Part shown: piece after piece, positions 50,409 to 57,653 of the stretch | Position numbering within the stretch: the first letter of the stretch is position 1 | How the letters are laid out: every line of letters begins with the position of its first letter | Virus record (IMG/VR): IMGVR_UViG_3300022916_000008 | Coordinates: 1 to 64,000 of that record | Strand: one strand, 5' to 3' | DNA: 64,000 nt | Origin: a virus | The notes under the pieces: generated by a model | Seen by the model: the letters and a program-made list of their open reading frames with translations, nothing else | The model's database searches: none | Told to the model about the DNA's origin: nothing | Made by a program: the position numbers and the translations under genes

Positions 50409-50669
50409 ATGGAAGTACATTTTAAGAAAAGCGTTTGGGAAAGAGTATCTATTCCAGACAGAATAACAAAAGAAGAATTAATTGCACTTATCGACAAACA
50501 TAGTCCAGTTGAATTAAATCATCTGCTTGTAGATAAAGAAGAATGTTTGTGGGAGAATATATTAGAAACAGAAGAGCTTCTTACTCCTGATGATAATGAT
50601 AGTCAAACAACAATTGAACTATTGGATGATGAAGGAGTAACTATTTATAATAATCAAAAATATATGTAA
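50409..50669 (+). CDS. Acidic 86-residue protein
   Basis: Mixed helix/beta; KEELIALIDKHSPVELNH then an acidic end (LTPDDNDSQTTIELLDDEG). Overlaps the next gene by TAATG. Unknown function. Confidence 0.5.
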   Translation: MEVHFKKSVWERVSIPDRITKEELIALIDKHSPVELNHLLVDKEECLWENILETEELLTPDDNDSQTTIELLDDEGVTIYNNQKYM

Positions 50670-51040
50670 TGGGTTGGACAAGTTATAGAACAAATGATTC
50701 CTTTATGGAAGTGTTTAAAAGCGAATATAGGCAATGGCATCAGCCAGATAGTGAGCATCTAGTACGTCAATCAGTAGAAATGAAAGTAAGTCCACATGAT
50801 TGGGATGAAGGTACTGACAGTGAAAGTGAAATATGGTCAGCAATAGAATGGAAAGGTAAAGGTATTTATGCTCATGTTCTATTAATGTCAAAACGTGATG
50901 GAGAAGTATATTTTAAGGGCATGGATGAAACAGTAGGGCCATATTCCAAAACAAGGTGTCCTGATGAAATATTCAATCTACTTACACCATTACCCGAAGA
51001 TATTGAAGGGTATTCTAAAGACTGGAGGGCAAGACGATGA
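50669..51040 (+). CDS. 123-residue protein (DUF6927-like start)
   Basis: Starts MGWTSYRTND, a pattern seen in DUF6927-type proteins of phages. The rest is Trp/Glu-rich (HDWDEGTDSESEIWSAIEWK) and beta. Overlaps the next gene by ATGA. Function unknown. Confidence 0.5.
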   Translation: MGWTSYRTNDSFMEVFKSEYRQWHQPDSEHLVRQSVEMKVSPHDWDEGTDSESEIWSAIEWKGKGIYAHVLLMSKRDGEVYFKGMDETVGPYSKTRCPDEIFNLLTPLPEDIEGYSKDWRARR

Positions 51041-51282
51041 TCTATTTTGTATATGAAACAGATAAACATCAAACATACTGCTCTACCTGTATTAAAATGG
51101 TTGAGACCAATCACAGAAGAGCATTGGCTTTTTATAAAAAGATTGCTCCAGAGTGGGAAAAAGAAGAATGGAATTTATATTTCTCATACTTCAATATTGA
51201 TGAACATCGAGAAGATCTAGGTAGTAGATCAAATATATTACGTTTATTAACTGTAATTAAAAGCACTGAAGAAAATGAGTAA
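51037..51282 (+). CDS. 81-residue protein with Cys pair
   Basis: Starts IYFVYETDKHQTYCSTCIK with a CSTC pair, then helical. Acidic C-terminus. Overlaps the zinc-ribbon gene that follows by 8 bp. Confidence 0.5.
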   Translation: MIYFVYETDKHQTYCSTCIKMVETNHRRALAFYKKIAPEWEKEEWNLYFSYFNIDEHREDLGSRSNILRLLTVIKSTEENE

Positions 51283-51631
51283 AATAATGAAATGTGAATG
51301 TTGTAAAATTAATGAAGCTGAGGTTAAAGACTTTAGAACAACAGATGAAATAACATCCAGTTATCGTGTTTGTAGAAAATGTCAAGTACTATCAGATGAA
51401 GATTTCAGAGAAAAGAAATATGAAACTAATAAAATTGTTTCGTCAGGTGATTGGTATTGTGAAAGATGTTTGTCTACAGAGGTTGAAATGAAGCTATGGG
51501 TTAATCTTAAAACAAAAGTATGTACTGATGATTTGGGTGACATAAAAGAAGTTAATGGCATTGATGGTAATGGTGAAATTGACACTCATTGTGCTAATTG
51601 TGGCAAAGATGTAAACTTAAAACGATTATGA
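51275..51631 (+). CDS. Double zinc-ribbon protein
   Basis: The 118-residue protein has four CxxC pairs: CECC, CRKC, CERC and CANC, spaced as two zinc ribbons flanking an acidic middle. It is likely DNA- or protein-binding. Overlaps the next small ORF by 4 bp. Confidence 0.6.
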   Translation: MSKIMKCECCKINEAEVKDFRTTDEITSSYRVCRKCQVLSDEDFREKKYETNKIVSSGDWYCERCLSTEVEMKLWVNLKTKVCTDDLGDIKEVNGIDGNGEIDTHCANCGKDVNLKRL

Positions 51632-51732
51632 AATACGATGAATACAAACTCGCTAATCCTTGGGATGATCAAGAAGTTCATGAAGTGGATGAAGATGATC
51701 ACCATGAAGAACAAGAAGAACTAAAAGAATAA
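51628..51732 (+). CDS. 34-residue acidic peptide
   Basis: ATG 51628 overlaps the preceding stop. Very acidic (EVHEVDEDDHHEEQEELKE), DNA-mimic-like composition. Its end is three bases before a structured RNA. Confidence 0.4.
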   Translation: MKYDEYKLANPWDDQEVHEVDEDDHHEEQEELKE

Positions 51733-51735
51733 ATG

Positions 51736-51846
51736 CTTCTTACTTCGAAATAATGTACTCTGATTTCTTAGAGTGAGCAGTTGATGGGTATTGTGTCTGT
51801 CCTCGCAGATTAAGTCTACTGAGGTAAGAAGTTCCGAAAGGAGATT
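51736..51846 (+). ncRNA. Structured intergenic RNA with closed multi-helix layout
   Basis: CTTCTTAC (51736-51743) pairs exactly with GTAAGAAG (51824-51831) and encloses two helices: ACTCT/AGAGT (51757-51774) and CAGT/ACTG (51778-51821) with an inner GTCTG/CAGAT (51795-51810). A three-way-junction layout results. A short TTCC-GAAA-GGAG hairpin follows (51832-51843). A GTTGATGGGTAT word inside resembles the GTTGATGAAARTAT of the tRNA-like RNAs. No ORF. Confidence 0.5.
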
Positions 51847-51881
51847 AGTTTCATAGTAGTTAACAATATCAAAGAATGACG

Positions 51882-51903
51882 AGCTGGAAAGACAGCTATT
51901 TTT
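51882..51903 (+). terminator. Short terminator hairpin
   Basis: AGCTG (51882-51886) pairs with CAGCT (51893-51897) and is followed by ATTTTT. It lies just upstream of the lysozyme gene, after the structured RNA. Confidence 0.5.
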
Positions 51904-51916
51904 AAATAACAAAGCC

Positions 51917-52513
51917 ATGAGTAAACATAATTTATTTTTAACAAGTGTTTCTATACTAACTATCCTTGCAATTGTATTGCTTGTAAAGGAGGTTCATCAG
52001 GAAAGAACTATTAGAGAGCCTTATACGGACATGGAGCAGTTTGATGAAGCATTCGTCCAAGAACAAGAAGATAAGGCCGTGTATAGCGCTGAAAAAGCTT
52101 TATATGACTATACCATTGACTTCATTAAGAATCATGAAGGTTATGTTGCCGAACCATATCAATGTGCAGCTAATAAATGGACAATTGGTTACGGTCATAG
52201 AACGTATGGTCATGAATCATATAAGCATCTTACCGAAGTAGAGGCAGAGGCATTGCTAAGAACAGACTTTGATGTTCGCTTAGACATTGTAATGGAGAAA
52301 TATCCTGAACTTAGCTTTCATCAACAAATAGCATTAGCACACTTCGCATTTTGTTGTGGAGTAGGCGCTATGGAGAAGATGTATGCCGATACAAGTATTG
52401 ACGACATCGATAATTGGATTCATATATTGGGAAAGCCTAATAGCTTCTTGATAATGATCCGTAAGTTTGAAACAGACATTTATAATAACAACCCTTTTGG
52501 ACATGATAATTGA
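51917..52513 (+). CDS. GH24 lysozyme with N-terminal membrane segment (SAR-like endolysin)
   Basis: The 198-residue protein has an N-terminal hydrophobic helix (about residues 6-23) and then a phage-lysozyme domain. The E-8-C-5-T catalytic spacing is complete: E74 in NHEGYVAEP, C83 in YQC, T89 in WTIGYGHR. The Cys in place of Asp occurs in R21/P21-type enzymes. An N-terminal uncleaved or signal-anchor helix would let it reach the periplasm without a holin. It lies in the early rightward block, far from the leftward lysis genes. It hydrolyses peptidoglycan glycan bonds. Confidence 0.75.
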   Translation: MSKHNLFLTSVSILTILAIVLLVKEVHQERTIREPYTDMEQFDEAFVQEQEDKAVYSAEKALYDYTIDFIKNHEGYVAEPYQCAANKWTIGYGHRTYGHESYKHLTEVEAEALLRTDFDVRLDIVMEKYPELSFHQQIALAHFAFCCGVGAMEKMYADTSIDDIDNWIHILGKPNSFLIMIRKFETDIYNNNPFGHDN

Positions 52514-52673
52514 CATACAACACAACTTGCTTACTGTTAAGGAATACAAGAACTTTCTATTTCAATGGAATGGTATAGACAAGATAAAAAGTTATGAAAC
52601 TCGCAAACGAAAGAGAAATGAATTGTGGGATAGGTGGCTGGAAAAGCTGAATAATGAAAAAAGATTAGAATAA
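52503..52673 (+). CDS. 56-residue basic protein
   Basis: ATG 52503 overlaps the lysozyme end by 11 bp. Helical and basic (KSYETRKRKRNELWDRWLEK). Function unknown; could be a small regulator. An in-frame ATG at 52467 is inside the lysozyme gene and less likely. Confidence 0.45.
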   Translation: MIIDIQHNLLTVKEYKNFLFQWNGIDKIKSYETRKRKRNELWDRWLEKLNNEKRLE

Positions 52674-52713
52674 ATTTGGAAACTACTACCAGAATGTAGT
52701 ACGTTTGAAGTCA

Positions 52714-52823
52714 TGCTAAACATTCAATTAAATATCAATAATAAGAAAGACAGTGTCCCCGGACACACCCAGAGACTCCTTGGTTGGATGTTTAGCAAAG
52801 TTGATAGCCAAGGAGTTTTTTTA
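52714..52823 (+). terminator. Pseudoknotted terminator-like RNA
   Basis: TGCTAAACAT (52714-52723) is complementary to ATGTTTAGCA (52788-52797). The latter lies in the loop of a second helix, ACTCCTTGG (52775-52783) with CCAAGGAGT (52808-52816), followed by a T-run (to 52822). Order A5-B5-A3-B3 makes an H-type pseudoknot. A GTGTCC/GGACAC hairpin (52753-52766) sits in between. It fits a terminator with an extra tertiary feature. Confidence 0.55.
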
Positions 52824-53092
52824 TTATACCCCCTCAAGATATAGCTACAATAACTACAGTAGCGACACAGACACAGGCTACTTGAAAAGGTTAAACTTTA
52901 TGACAAGTATTGGATCGGATAACTAAAATTGTAGACATCTCTACCTTTTTGTAGGCTTTTTGGTGTCAAAGAGAAAATACCTTATATGTCAAGAAAAAGA
53001 ACTATAGCGCAAGCAACGTTATCCAAATAGTAAGTAATTAAATAGTAAATATATGTTAGATAATAGAGTAGGTTATAACTTAATAGTAAGAT
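52824..53092 (+). promoter_or_regulatory. Non-coding stretch before RNase H gene
   Basis: This AT-rich stretch holds further pairings: TCAAG with CTTGA and TAGC with GCTA (52834-52885), and a GTAGA/TCTAC hairpin (52931-52944) followed by CTTTTT. No ORF of useful size. It likely holds the promoter of the RNase H operon, though I cannot place one. Confidence 0.4.
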
Positions 53093-53578
53093 ATGATTAC
53101 CTTATGCTTCTTTGATGGCTCATGTGGAGATAGTGGTGATGGAAAGTTTCATAACCCTGGCGGTGAAATGGGAATAGGAGCTGTTGTATTCTGGAATATC
53201 GATATTGCTGTTTTTAAATCAATTATTAATAGGGAATTGTTGTCTGAGACAATATTACATAGAGACTGTGATGAGATTAGTTACAGTGTTCCTCCACACA
53301 ATTCTAATAGTAATAATGTTTCCGAATACATGGCAGTCATAGAAGTAATGAAACTACTTAATAATAACAATGATAAAATTAGTCCAAAAGTATATATCCT
53401 TGGAGACAGTAGGCTTGTAATAGAGCAGCTTAATGGGTATTGGAAAATAAAGCAGGGAAGGTATAAAAAATATGCCTTGGAAGCTAAAGAAATGATAAAG
53501 CCAAGCTATAGATTTTTATGGATACCAAGAGAGTATAATGGCTATGCAGATATTTTATCAAAACAAAAAGATATATGA
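53093..53578 (+). CDS. RNase HI
   Basis: The 161-residue protein has the RNase H fold pattern with acidic residues D8 (CFFDGSC), E78 (NNVSEYMAV), D105 (ILGDSRLVIEQL) and D153 (GYADILSK). It removes the RNA strand of RNA-DNA hybrids, e.g. primers. It opens a rightward gene group containing the recombination genes and overlaps the next gene by 4 bp. Confidence 0.8.
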   Translation: MITLCFFDGSCGDSGDGKFHNPGGEMGIGAVVFWNIDIAVFKSIINRELLSETILHRDCDEISYSVPPHNSNSNNVSEYMAVIEVMKLLNNNNDKISPKVYILGDSRLVIEQLNGYWKIKQGRYKKYALEAKEMIKPSYRFLWIPREYNGYADILSKQKDI

Positions 53579-53895
53579 AAAAACTAGAACAGACAAGATT
53601 ACAAAGACTATGGATGCAATTTAAGTCATGGATAAAACCTACAAAGCTTGACCTTGTAAACGAATTACGAGGTATTGATATGTTCGAACTACCAGAGTGC
53701 GATTACAAAGAACTTCCCGGTAAAAAGTTTGAACCATTTAAAATGACGATGAATCGTAATGAGTTTGATAAAGATATCATTTACCAAGACTCTTCTTTTA
53801 CAAGAATTAAGATTATTGAACCACCCAAATATAAGCGTTTCTTGTTTTTTTGGAAGAGACGTTGGGAATATACAGTAGAACCTTATAAAGAATAA
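53575..53895 (+). CDS. Unknown 106-residue basic protein
   Basis: Helical basic start (TRLQRLWMQFKSWIKPT), mixed middle, and an aromatic-basic end (KYKRFLFFWKRRWEY). Overlaps RNase H by ATGA. No family recognised. Confidence 0.5.
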   Translation: MKKLEQTRLQRLWMQFKSWIKPTKLDLVNELRGIDMFELPECDYKELPGKKFEPFKMTMNRNEFDKDIIYQDSSFTRIKIIEPPKYKRFLFFWKRRWEYTVEPYKE

Positions 53896-53899
53896 TACT

Positions 53900-54205
53900 A
53901 TGGCTTATTTTAGTAATGGAACCGATGGAATGGTATTAGACGATGAGTGTAGTACATGCTTAATAGGAAAAGACCCTGAACAGCTCTGCCCTATCTTATT
54001 CGTACAGATTGAAAATAACTATAATGCAGTTAATAATGAAGTTGCAACAAACATACTTAATCATTTAATTGATAACAATGGGAAGTGTGCAATGAAAGAA
54101 ATAATAACAGAAAAGAGCCTAATAACAAAAGGACTTAGTACATGCTGTGGATTTGTTAAAGAAGAGGCAGTGATATGCTCAAGGTGTAAAACAATAATTT
54201 TATGA
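53900..54205 (+). CDS. Cys-rich 101-residue protein
   Basis: Several Cys pairs (DECSTCLIG, TCCGFVKEEAVICSRC) typical of a zinc ribbon at the C-terminus. Middle is Asn-rich. Overlaps the next small ORF by 4 bp. Confidence 0.55.
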   Translation: MAYFSNGTDGMVLDDECSTCLIGKDPEQLCPILFVQIENNYNAVNNEVATNILNHLIDNNGKCAMKEIITEKSLITKGLSTCCGFVKEEAVICSRCKTIIL

Positions 54206-54303
54206 TACTATCAACATGCTGTAGTGCTCCTTATATAGGAGATGAAGTAGATCCGTTATGTACGGAATGTAAAGAACACACTGAATTATATGACGATGAG
54301 TAA
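54202..54303 (+). CDS. 33-residue zinc-ribbon micropeptide
   Basis: ATG 54202 to TAA 54303. Contains STCCS and CTEC. Overlaps both neighbours by 4-14 bp. Confidence 0.45.
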   Translation: MILSTCCSAPYIGDEVDPLCTECKEHTELYDDE

Positions 54304-54499
54304 GAAAAGACTAAGACATTTTTTATTGATATGCATGAGAGATGTGTATGTCAACAAAGTAAATCCGGATGAGTGGATAGATGATATTATGAAAGAAATC
54401 TCTAATTCAAAAATGTTTAACGCTACAAGTTTTCTCAATGGACTATATGTTGGAATGATTGTGCTATATGTAATACAATTAATAGTAGGAAATAGGTAA
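54290..54499 (+). CDS. 69-residue single-span membrane protein
   Basis: Start ATG 54290 or 54296. Polar basic start and a C-terminal hydrophobic helix (FLNGLYVGMIVLYVIQLI). Overlaps the next gene by TAATG. Role unknown. Confidence 0.5.
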   Translation: MTMSKKRLRHFLLICMRDVYVNKVNPDEWIDDIMKEISNSKMFNATSFLNGLYVGMIVLYVIQLIVGNR

Positions 54500-54888
54500 T
54501 GACGAAGAAGTATAAATCATACAAAGGTCCGATGATGCACCGTGGAATAGATGACCTCAAGTCCTTACATCCATGGGTATCAACAATGCAAGGAGATCAT
54601 ATGTGGTCAGACAAGGTAGATGAAGATCATACCTACTTAATGGAATCATATTCATGGAGTGGTATAGACCTTACAAGTCAGAAAGCAATTGATGAAGAAA
54701 TAGCCAGGCGTAAGGCATGGAATGAAGAGTATGTCCGTGGGTTGTTAATTAACGGCAGCTATGGAGAAGATATTGGACAGAATGAGATTAAGATGATAGT
54801 TGATTCCTTTTGGGATAAATCAATAGGGAGCCAGCCAAAGTCATCATATAAGATGATATTTTTAGATCATGGTAAAACAAAAACATAA
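54499..54888 (+). CDS. Unknown 129-residue protein
   Basis: Trp/His-containing alpha/beta protein (PWVSTMQGDHMWSDKV, then EEIARRKAWNEEYVRGL). One-base overlap with the following gene. No motif recognised. Confidence 0.55.
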   Translation: MTKKYKSYKGPMMHRGIDDLKSLHPWVSTMQGDHMWSDKVDEDHTYLMESYSWSGIDLTSQKAIDEEIARRKAWNEEYVRGLLINGSYGEDIGQNEIKMIVDSFWDKSIGSQPKSSYKMIFLDHGKTKT

Positions 54889-55328
54889 TGGCAGTACTAC
54901 TAATAGCAAAGAACTTTTTACAAGGACATCCTAAAGCAGGAACTCCAACTAACTTTGGTGGACGCATAGAGTCTGGATGGAAGAAGCATACAGTACGTCA
55001 GTCTTATACTGATTGGAAGAACATGGAAAAGAAGGTTAATGAGAAAAGACTTGTCCTTGATATACGTCAATGGAGTGCGAATCCATATAGCTCCAAACAA
55101 GAACAGTTGATGACGTTACGAAACATCTGCGTAGAGACCTTTCAGATCAATTCTAAGGGACTTTATTATGTCGGTGGCACATTGATACCAAATATCCATA
55201 ATTTCGTCTATAATGACGGATTTACACGTGATGAAGAAGGCGTGTTGGATTTCGAAGAATGGATAGGTTGGGAAAGAGGTAAGACCTTCAATGGATGTTT
55301 GATTTACTTAACAGATTTTAGATATTAA
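54888..55328 (+). CDS. Unknown 146-residue protein
   Basis: Contains a KHTVRQSYTDWKNMEKKVNE helix and a C-terminal WIGWERGKTFNGCLIYLTDF beta end. No family recognised; mixed alpha/beta. In the early gene cluster. Confidence 0.5.
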   Translation: MAVLLIAKNFLQGHPKAGTPTNFGGRIESGWKKHTVRQSYTDWKNMEKKVNEKRLVLDIRQWSANPYSSKQEQLMTLRNICVETFQINSKGLYYVGGTLIPNIHNFVYNDGFTRDEEGVLDFEEWIGWERGKTFNGCLIYLTDFRY

Positions 55329-55345
55329 CACTATAAGGAAAAGAA

Positions 55346-55540
55346 ATGAAAGTTAAAGACCTGATAAGAAAATTAAAGAAAATGCCAAAAGACTCAGATG
55401 TTGCATTTCAAGATCACGATCAAGATGCTGCTGAATTAAATAATTTTGTAAATAATGTAGAATTGGTTGATTTTAACGAATTTGATGATACGGAAAACTA
55501 TGCAGGATATGAAGGAGAAATTGTAGTATTAAAGGGTTAA
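55346..55540 (+). CDS. Small conserved-looking acidic protein
   Basis: 64 residues starting MKVKDLIRKLKKMPKDSDVAF, a pattern common to small phage proteins (a helix then a beta strand), ending in an acidic tail. Role unknown. Confidence 0.5.
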   Translation: MKVKDLIRKLKKMPKDSDVAFQDHDQDAAELNNFVNNVELVDFNEFDDTENYAGYEGEIVVLKG

Positions 55541-55558
55541 ACACTATAAAGAAATAGC

Positions 55559-56122
55559 ATGAAAGCAAAAACAGCAGAAATATTAAAGAAATTAGATAGC
55601 CTTAAATTTAGTAGTGATTTGGGCAAAGGATATACAGATGTAGTTTTATTACATGATGTTGAAAAGGTTTTAAGAGAATACGCTAACCAAAGCAAGTCAC
55701 TACCAACGGATGTAGAAATTGAGAATATTGCATCCAGACAGTATAATTCATCTATATTATTAGAACATTTTCCAGAAGGGAATAATATGAGGCGTATTAT
55801 AGTTTCGGTTATTACAAAAGCACTGAAGCATATGCGAGACACATACAAGCCTACAGAGTGGGTAAGTGTTGAGGATATGCTGCCAGAAGAAAATCAAGAT
55901 GTGATTGTATACGAACCATCTACAGGTACTTCTTGTGCTGAATTAGATCAAGGTATGTGGTATGATATATCAGCAGCATGTTACTTCCCTCCACATCAAA
56001 AGGTTACTCATTGGATGTATTTACCTGAGTTTAAAGAAGATGATTTTCAAGAAAAGCTTAAAAAGTATTTACCAGAAATAAATTCAAATGAGTTTCCTGA
56101 CGATTCAGATGTAGCTCTTTAA
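55559..56122 (+). CDS. DUF551-like protein
   Basis: The 187-residue protein has a C-terminal DUF551-type domain: EWVSVEDMLPEENQDVIVYE and then VTHWMYLPEF (about residues 102-160). DUF551 is found in many phages; function unknown. The N-terminal half is helical. Leader ACTATAAAGAAATAGC. Confidence 0.6.
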   Translation: MKAKTAEILKKLDSLKFSSDLGKGYTDVVLLHDVEKVLREYANQSKSLPTDVEIENIASRQYNSSILLEHFPEGNNMRRIIVSVITKALKHMRDTYKPTEWVSVEDMLPEENQDVIVYEPSTGTSCAELDQGMWYDISAACYFPPHQKVTHWMYLPEFKEDDFQEKLKKYLPEINSNEFPDDSDVAL

Positions 56123-56131
56123 ACAAAAGAT

Positions 56132-56305
56132 ATGACACGAATAATATTTACTGATAGGATAACTCCAAAAGAATTAGGATTTAAAACTCCCAGGCTTCCC
56201 AGAAAAAGGAAGAAAAGATTGAAAAAAATATATGCCCGAAGTGGAATGGATTGGAGAGAATGGGTTAGACTAAAAAGAGTTAAAAGAACTAAAAGAAATG
56301 ACTGA
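56132..56305 (+). CDS. 57-residue very basic protein
   Basis: ATG 56132 to TGA 56305. Arg/Lys-rich (PRLPRKRKKRLKKIYARSG and WVRLKRVKRTKRND). Possibly nucleic-acid binding. Overlaps the next gene by 8 bp. Confidence 0.45.
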   Translation: MTRIIFTDRITPKELGFKTPRLPRKRKKRLKKIYARSGMDWREWVRLKRVKRTKRND

Positions 56306-56543
56306 TAAATTATACTTAGGTTCTCTGCTTTTAGAGATTGAGAAATGGTCTGAAAAATACGATATGAATTTCCAATTTTGGAATGATGATAACAGTGTGT
56401 TTCTATACGCAAAAGGAACAAGTACTGAATTATTTAGTAATGGGGGACTATCATCTCCACAAGAAGTTATTAAAGAAGTACTTAAATTTATTTATAGAGT
56501 AAACAGAACCCCTAAAGATAAAAGGGTAAAAAGTCATGACTAA
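56298..56543 (+). CDS. Unknown 81-residue protein
   Basis: Helical start (LYLGSLLLEIEKWSEKYD) then a beta/loop part. Overlaps the MmcB-like gene by 8 bp. No motif. Confidence 0.5.
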   Translation: MTDKLYLGSLLLEIEKWSEKYDMNFQFWNDDNSVFLYAKGTSTELFSNGGLSSPQEVIKEVLKFIYRVNRTPKDKRVKSHD

Positions 56544-57039
56544 GATAACTACATTAGAGATAGAGGTTAGGATGATGCAACACCTAGACTTTCGCACAAA
56601 CCTTATTGTACCCAATGTTAGTTGGGGAATACCTATTGACTGGAATGCGTCTGGTAACAGAAAGTATGGAAACTTACATGAATGTGACTTACTATCATTA
56701 AGTGTGGCAGGATATGCAACAGAGGTTGAGATAAAAGTATCTAAAGCAGACTTGATAAAAGATGATGCTAAGAAGCACAGCCATGATCACAACTTGATTA
56801 AGTACTTATACTTTGCCGTTCCTAAGAAATTAGAAGCAATAGCCTTGGAAGTTATACCAGAACGTGCCGGACTATTTGTAATTGAAAGAATGACCCACAA
56901 CTCCTATCTGAAAGTAAAATGTGTTAAACGTGCCAAGCAAAGAAAGGATGTGTTGAAGTGGAGTGATCATCAAAGATATGTCCTTGCCAGACTAGGTGCA
57001 ATGAGAATAGTTGGGTTAAAACAAAAGTTAATTAAATGA
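56536..57039 (+). CDS. MmcB-like nuclease-fold protein
   Basis: The 167-residue protein has HECDLLSLSVAGYATEVEIK and then VSKADLIKDDAKKHSHDH, a PD-(D/E)XK-like D...ExK arrangement followed by a YFAVPKKLEAIA helix. This is the layout of MmcB-type DNA repair proteins. Sits just upstream of RusA and overlaps it by 4 bp, so a recombination or repair role is likely. Confidence 0.6.
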   Translation: MTKITTLEIEVRMMQHLDFRTNLIVPNVSWGIPIDWNASGNRKYGNLHECDLLSLSVAGYATEVEIKVSKADLIKDDAKKHSHDHNLIKYLYFAVPKKLEAIALEVIPERAGLFVIERMTHNSYLKVKCVKRAKQRKDVLKWSDHQRYVLARLGAMRIVGLKQKLIK

Positions 57040-57641
57040 CAATGGGATTTAGTGAAGAAGAATTTAAACAGTTACAGAACAATGTAAACAAGGGAAAGGG
57101 TATGATAGATGAAAAGAAAAAGATTGTTGCTAAAAGAAAGAAGCGTAATCCAAAGCAGGAGCAAACAGCCTTATTCACAGAAGATGTTTATGATGTTCGT
57201 AAAGGACAAACCGTTGAGTCAGAAACTTATTATAAGCTGATTTCTCCAACAAAGGTTGTATTGCCTAGAAAGACAAAAAAGGACAATACTGTATACCTTA
57301 ACCTTAATATCTACAGGAACCTTCATTATATAATTAACAACAATGCTAAGAAGGAGTACAAGCGATTAATGTTTGATCAGGTAGTCCAACTACCTAAAAT
57401 GAAAAAGATCGCCTTGGTGTTCGTATTAAACAAGTCTACGATGGGTGTTAAGGACAGACATAATGTGTGCTGTATAGTCCAGAAGTTCTTTTGTGATGTA
57501 CTCACAGATAATGAGCTTAAAATTATCCCTGATGATGATGACAAGTATATCGAATACGAGAGGTATGTGTCAGCAGATCAGCTATCAAAAAGTGACTTCA
57601 TTGAAATCTATGTAATAGATAAATCATATACAGTTGAATAA
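57036..57641 (+). CDS. RusA-like Holliday junction resolvase with clamp-type peptide
   Basis: The 201-residue protein has a C-terminal domain like RusA: KDRHNVCCIVQKFFCDVLTD and ELKIIPDDDDKYIEY, where clustered Asp residues bind metal and Holliday junctions. The N-terminal lead is Lys-rich and carries QTALF at 43-47, resembling a clamp-binding motif. Lies between MmcB-like and helicase genes. Confidence 0.6.
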   Translation: MTMGFSEEEFKQLQNNVNKGKGMIDEKKKIVAKRKKRNPKQEQTALFTEDVYDVRKGQTVESETYYKLISPTKVVLPRKTKKDNTVYLNLNIYRNLHYIINNNAKKEYKRLMFDQVVQLPKMKKIALVFVLNKSTMGVKDRHNVCCIVQKFFCDVLTDNELKIIPDDDDKYIEYERYVSADQLSKSDFIEIYVIDKSYTVE

Positions 57642-57653
57642 TCAATATAGCCT

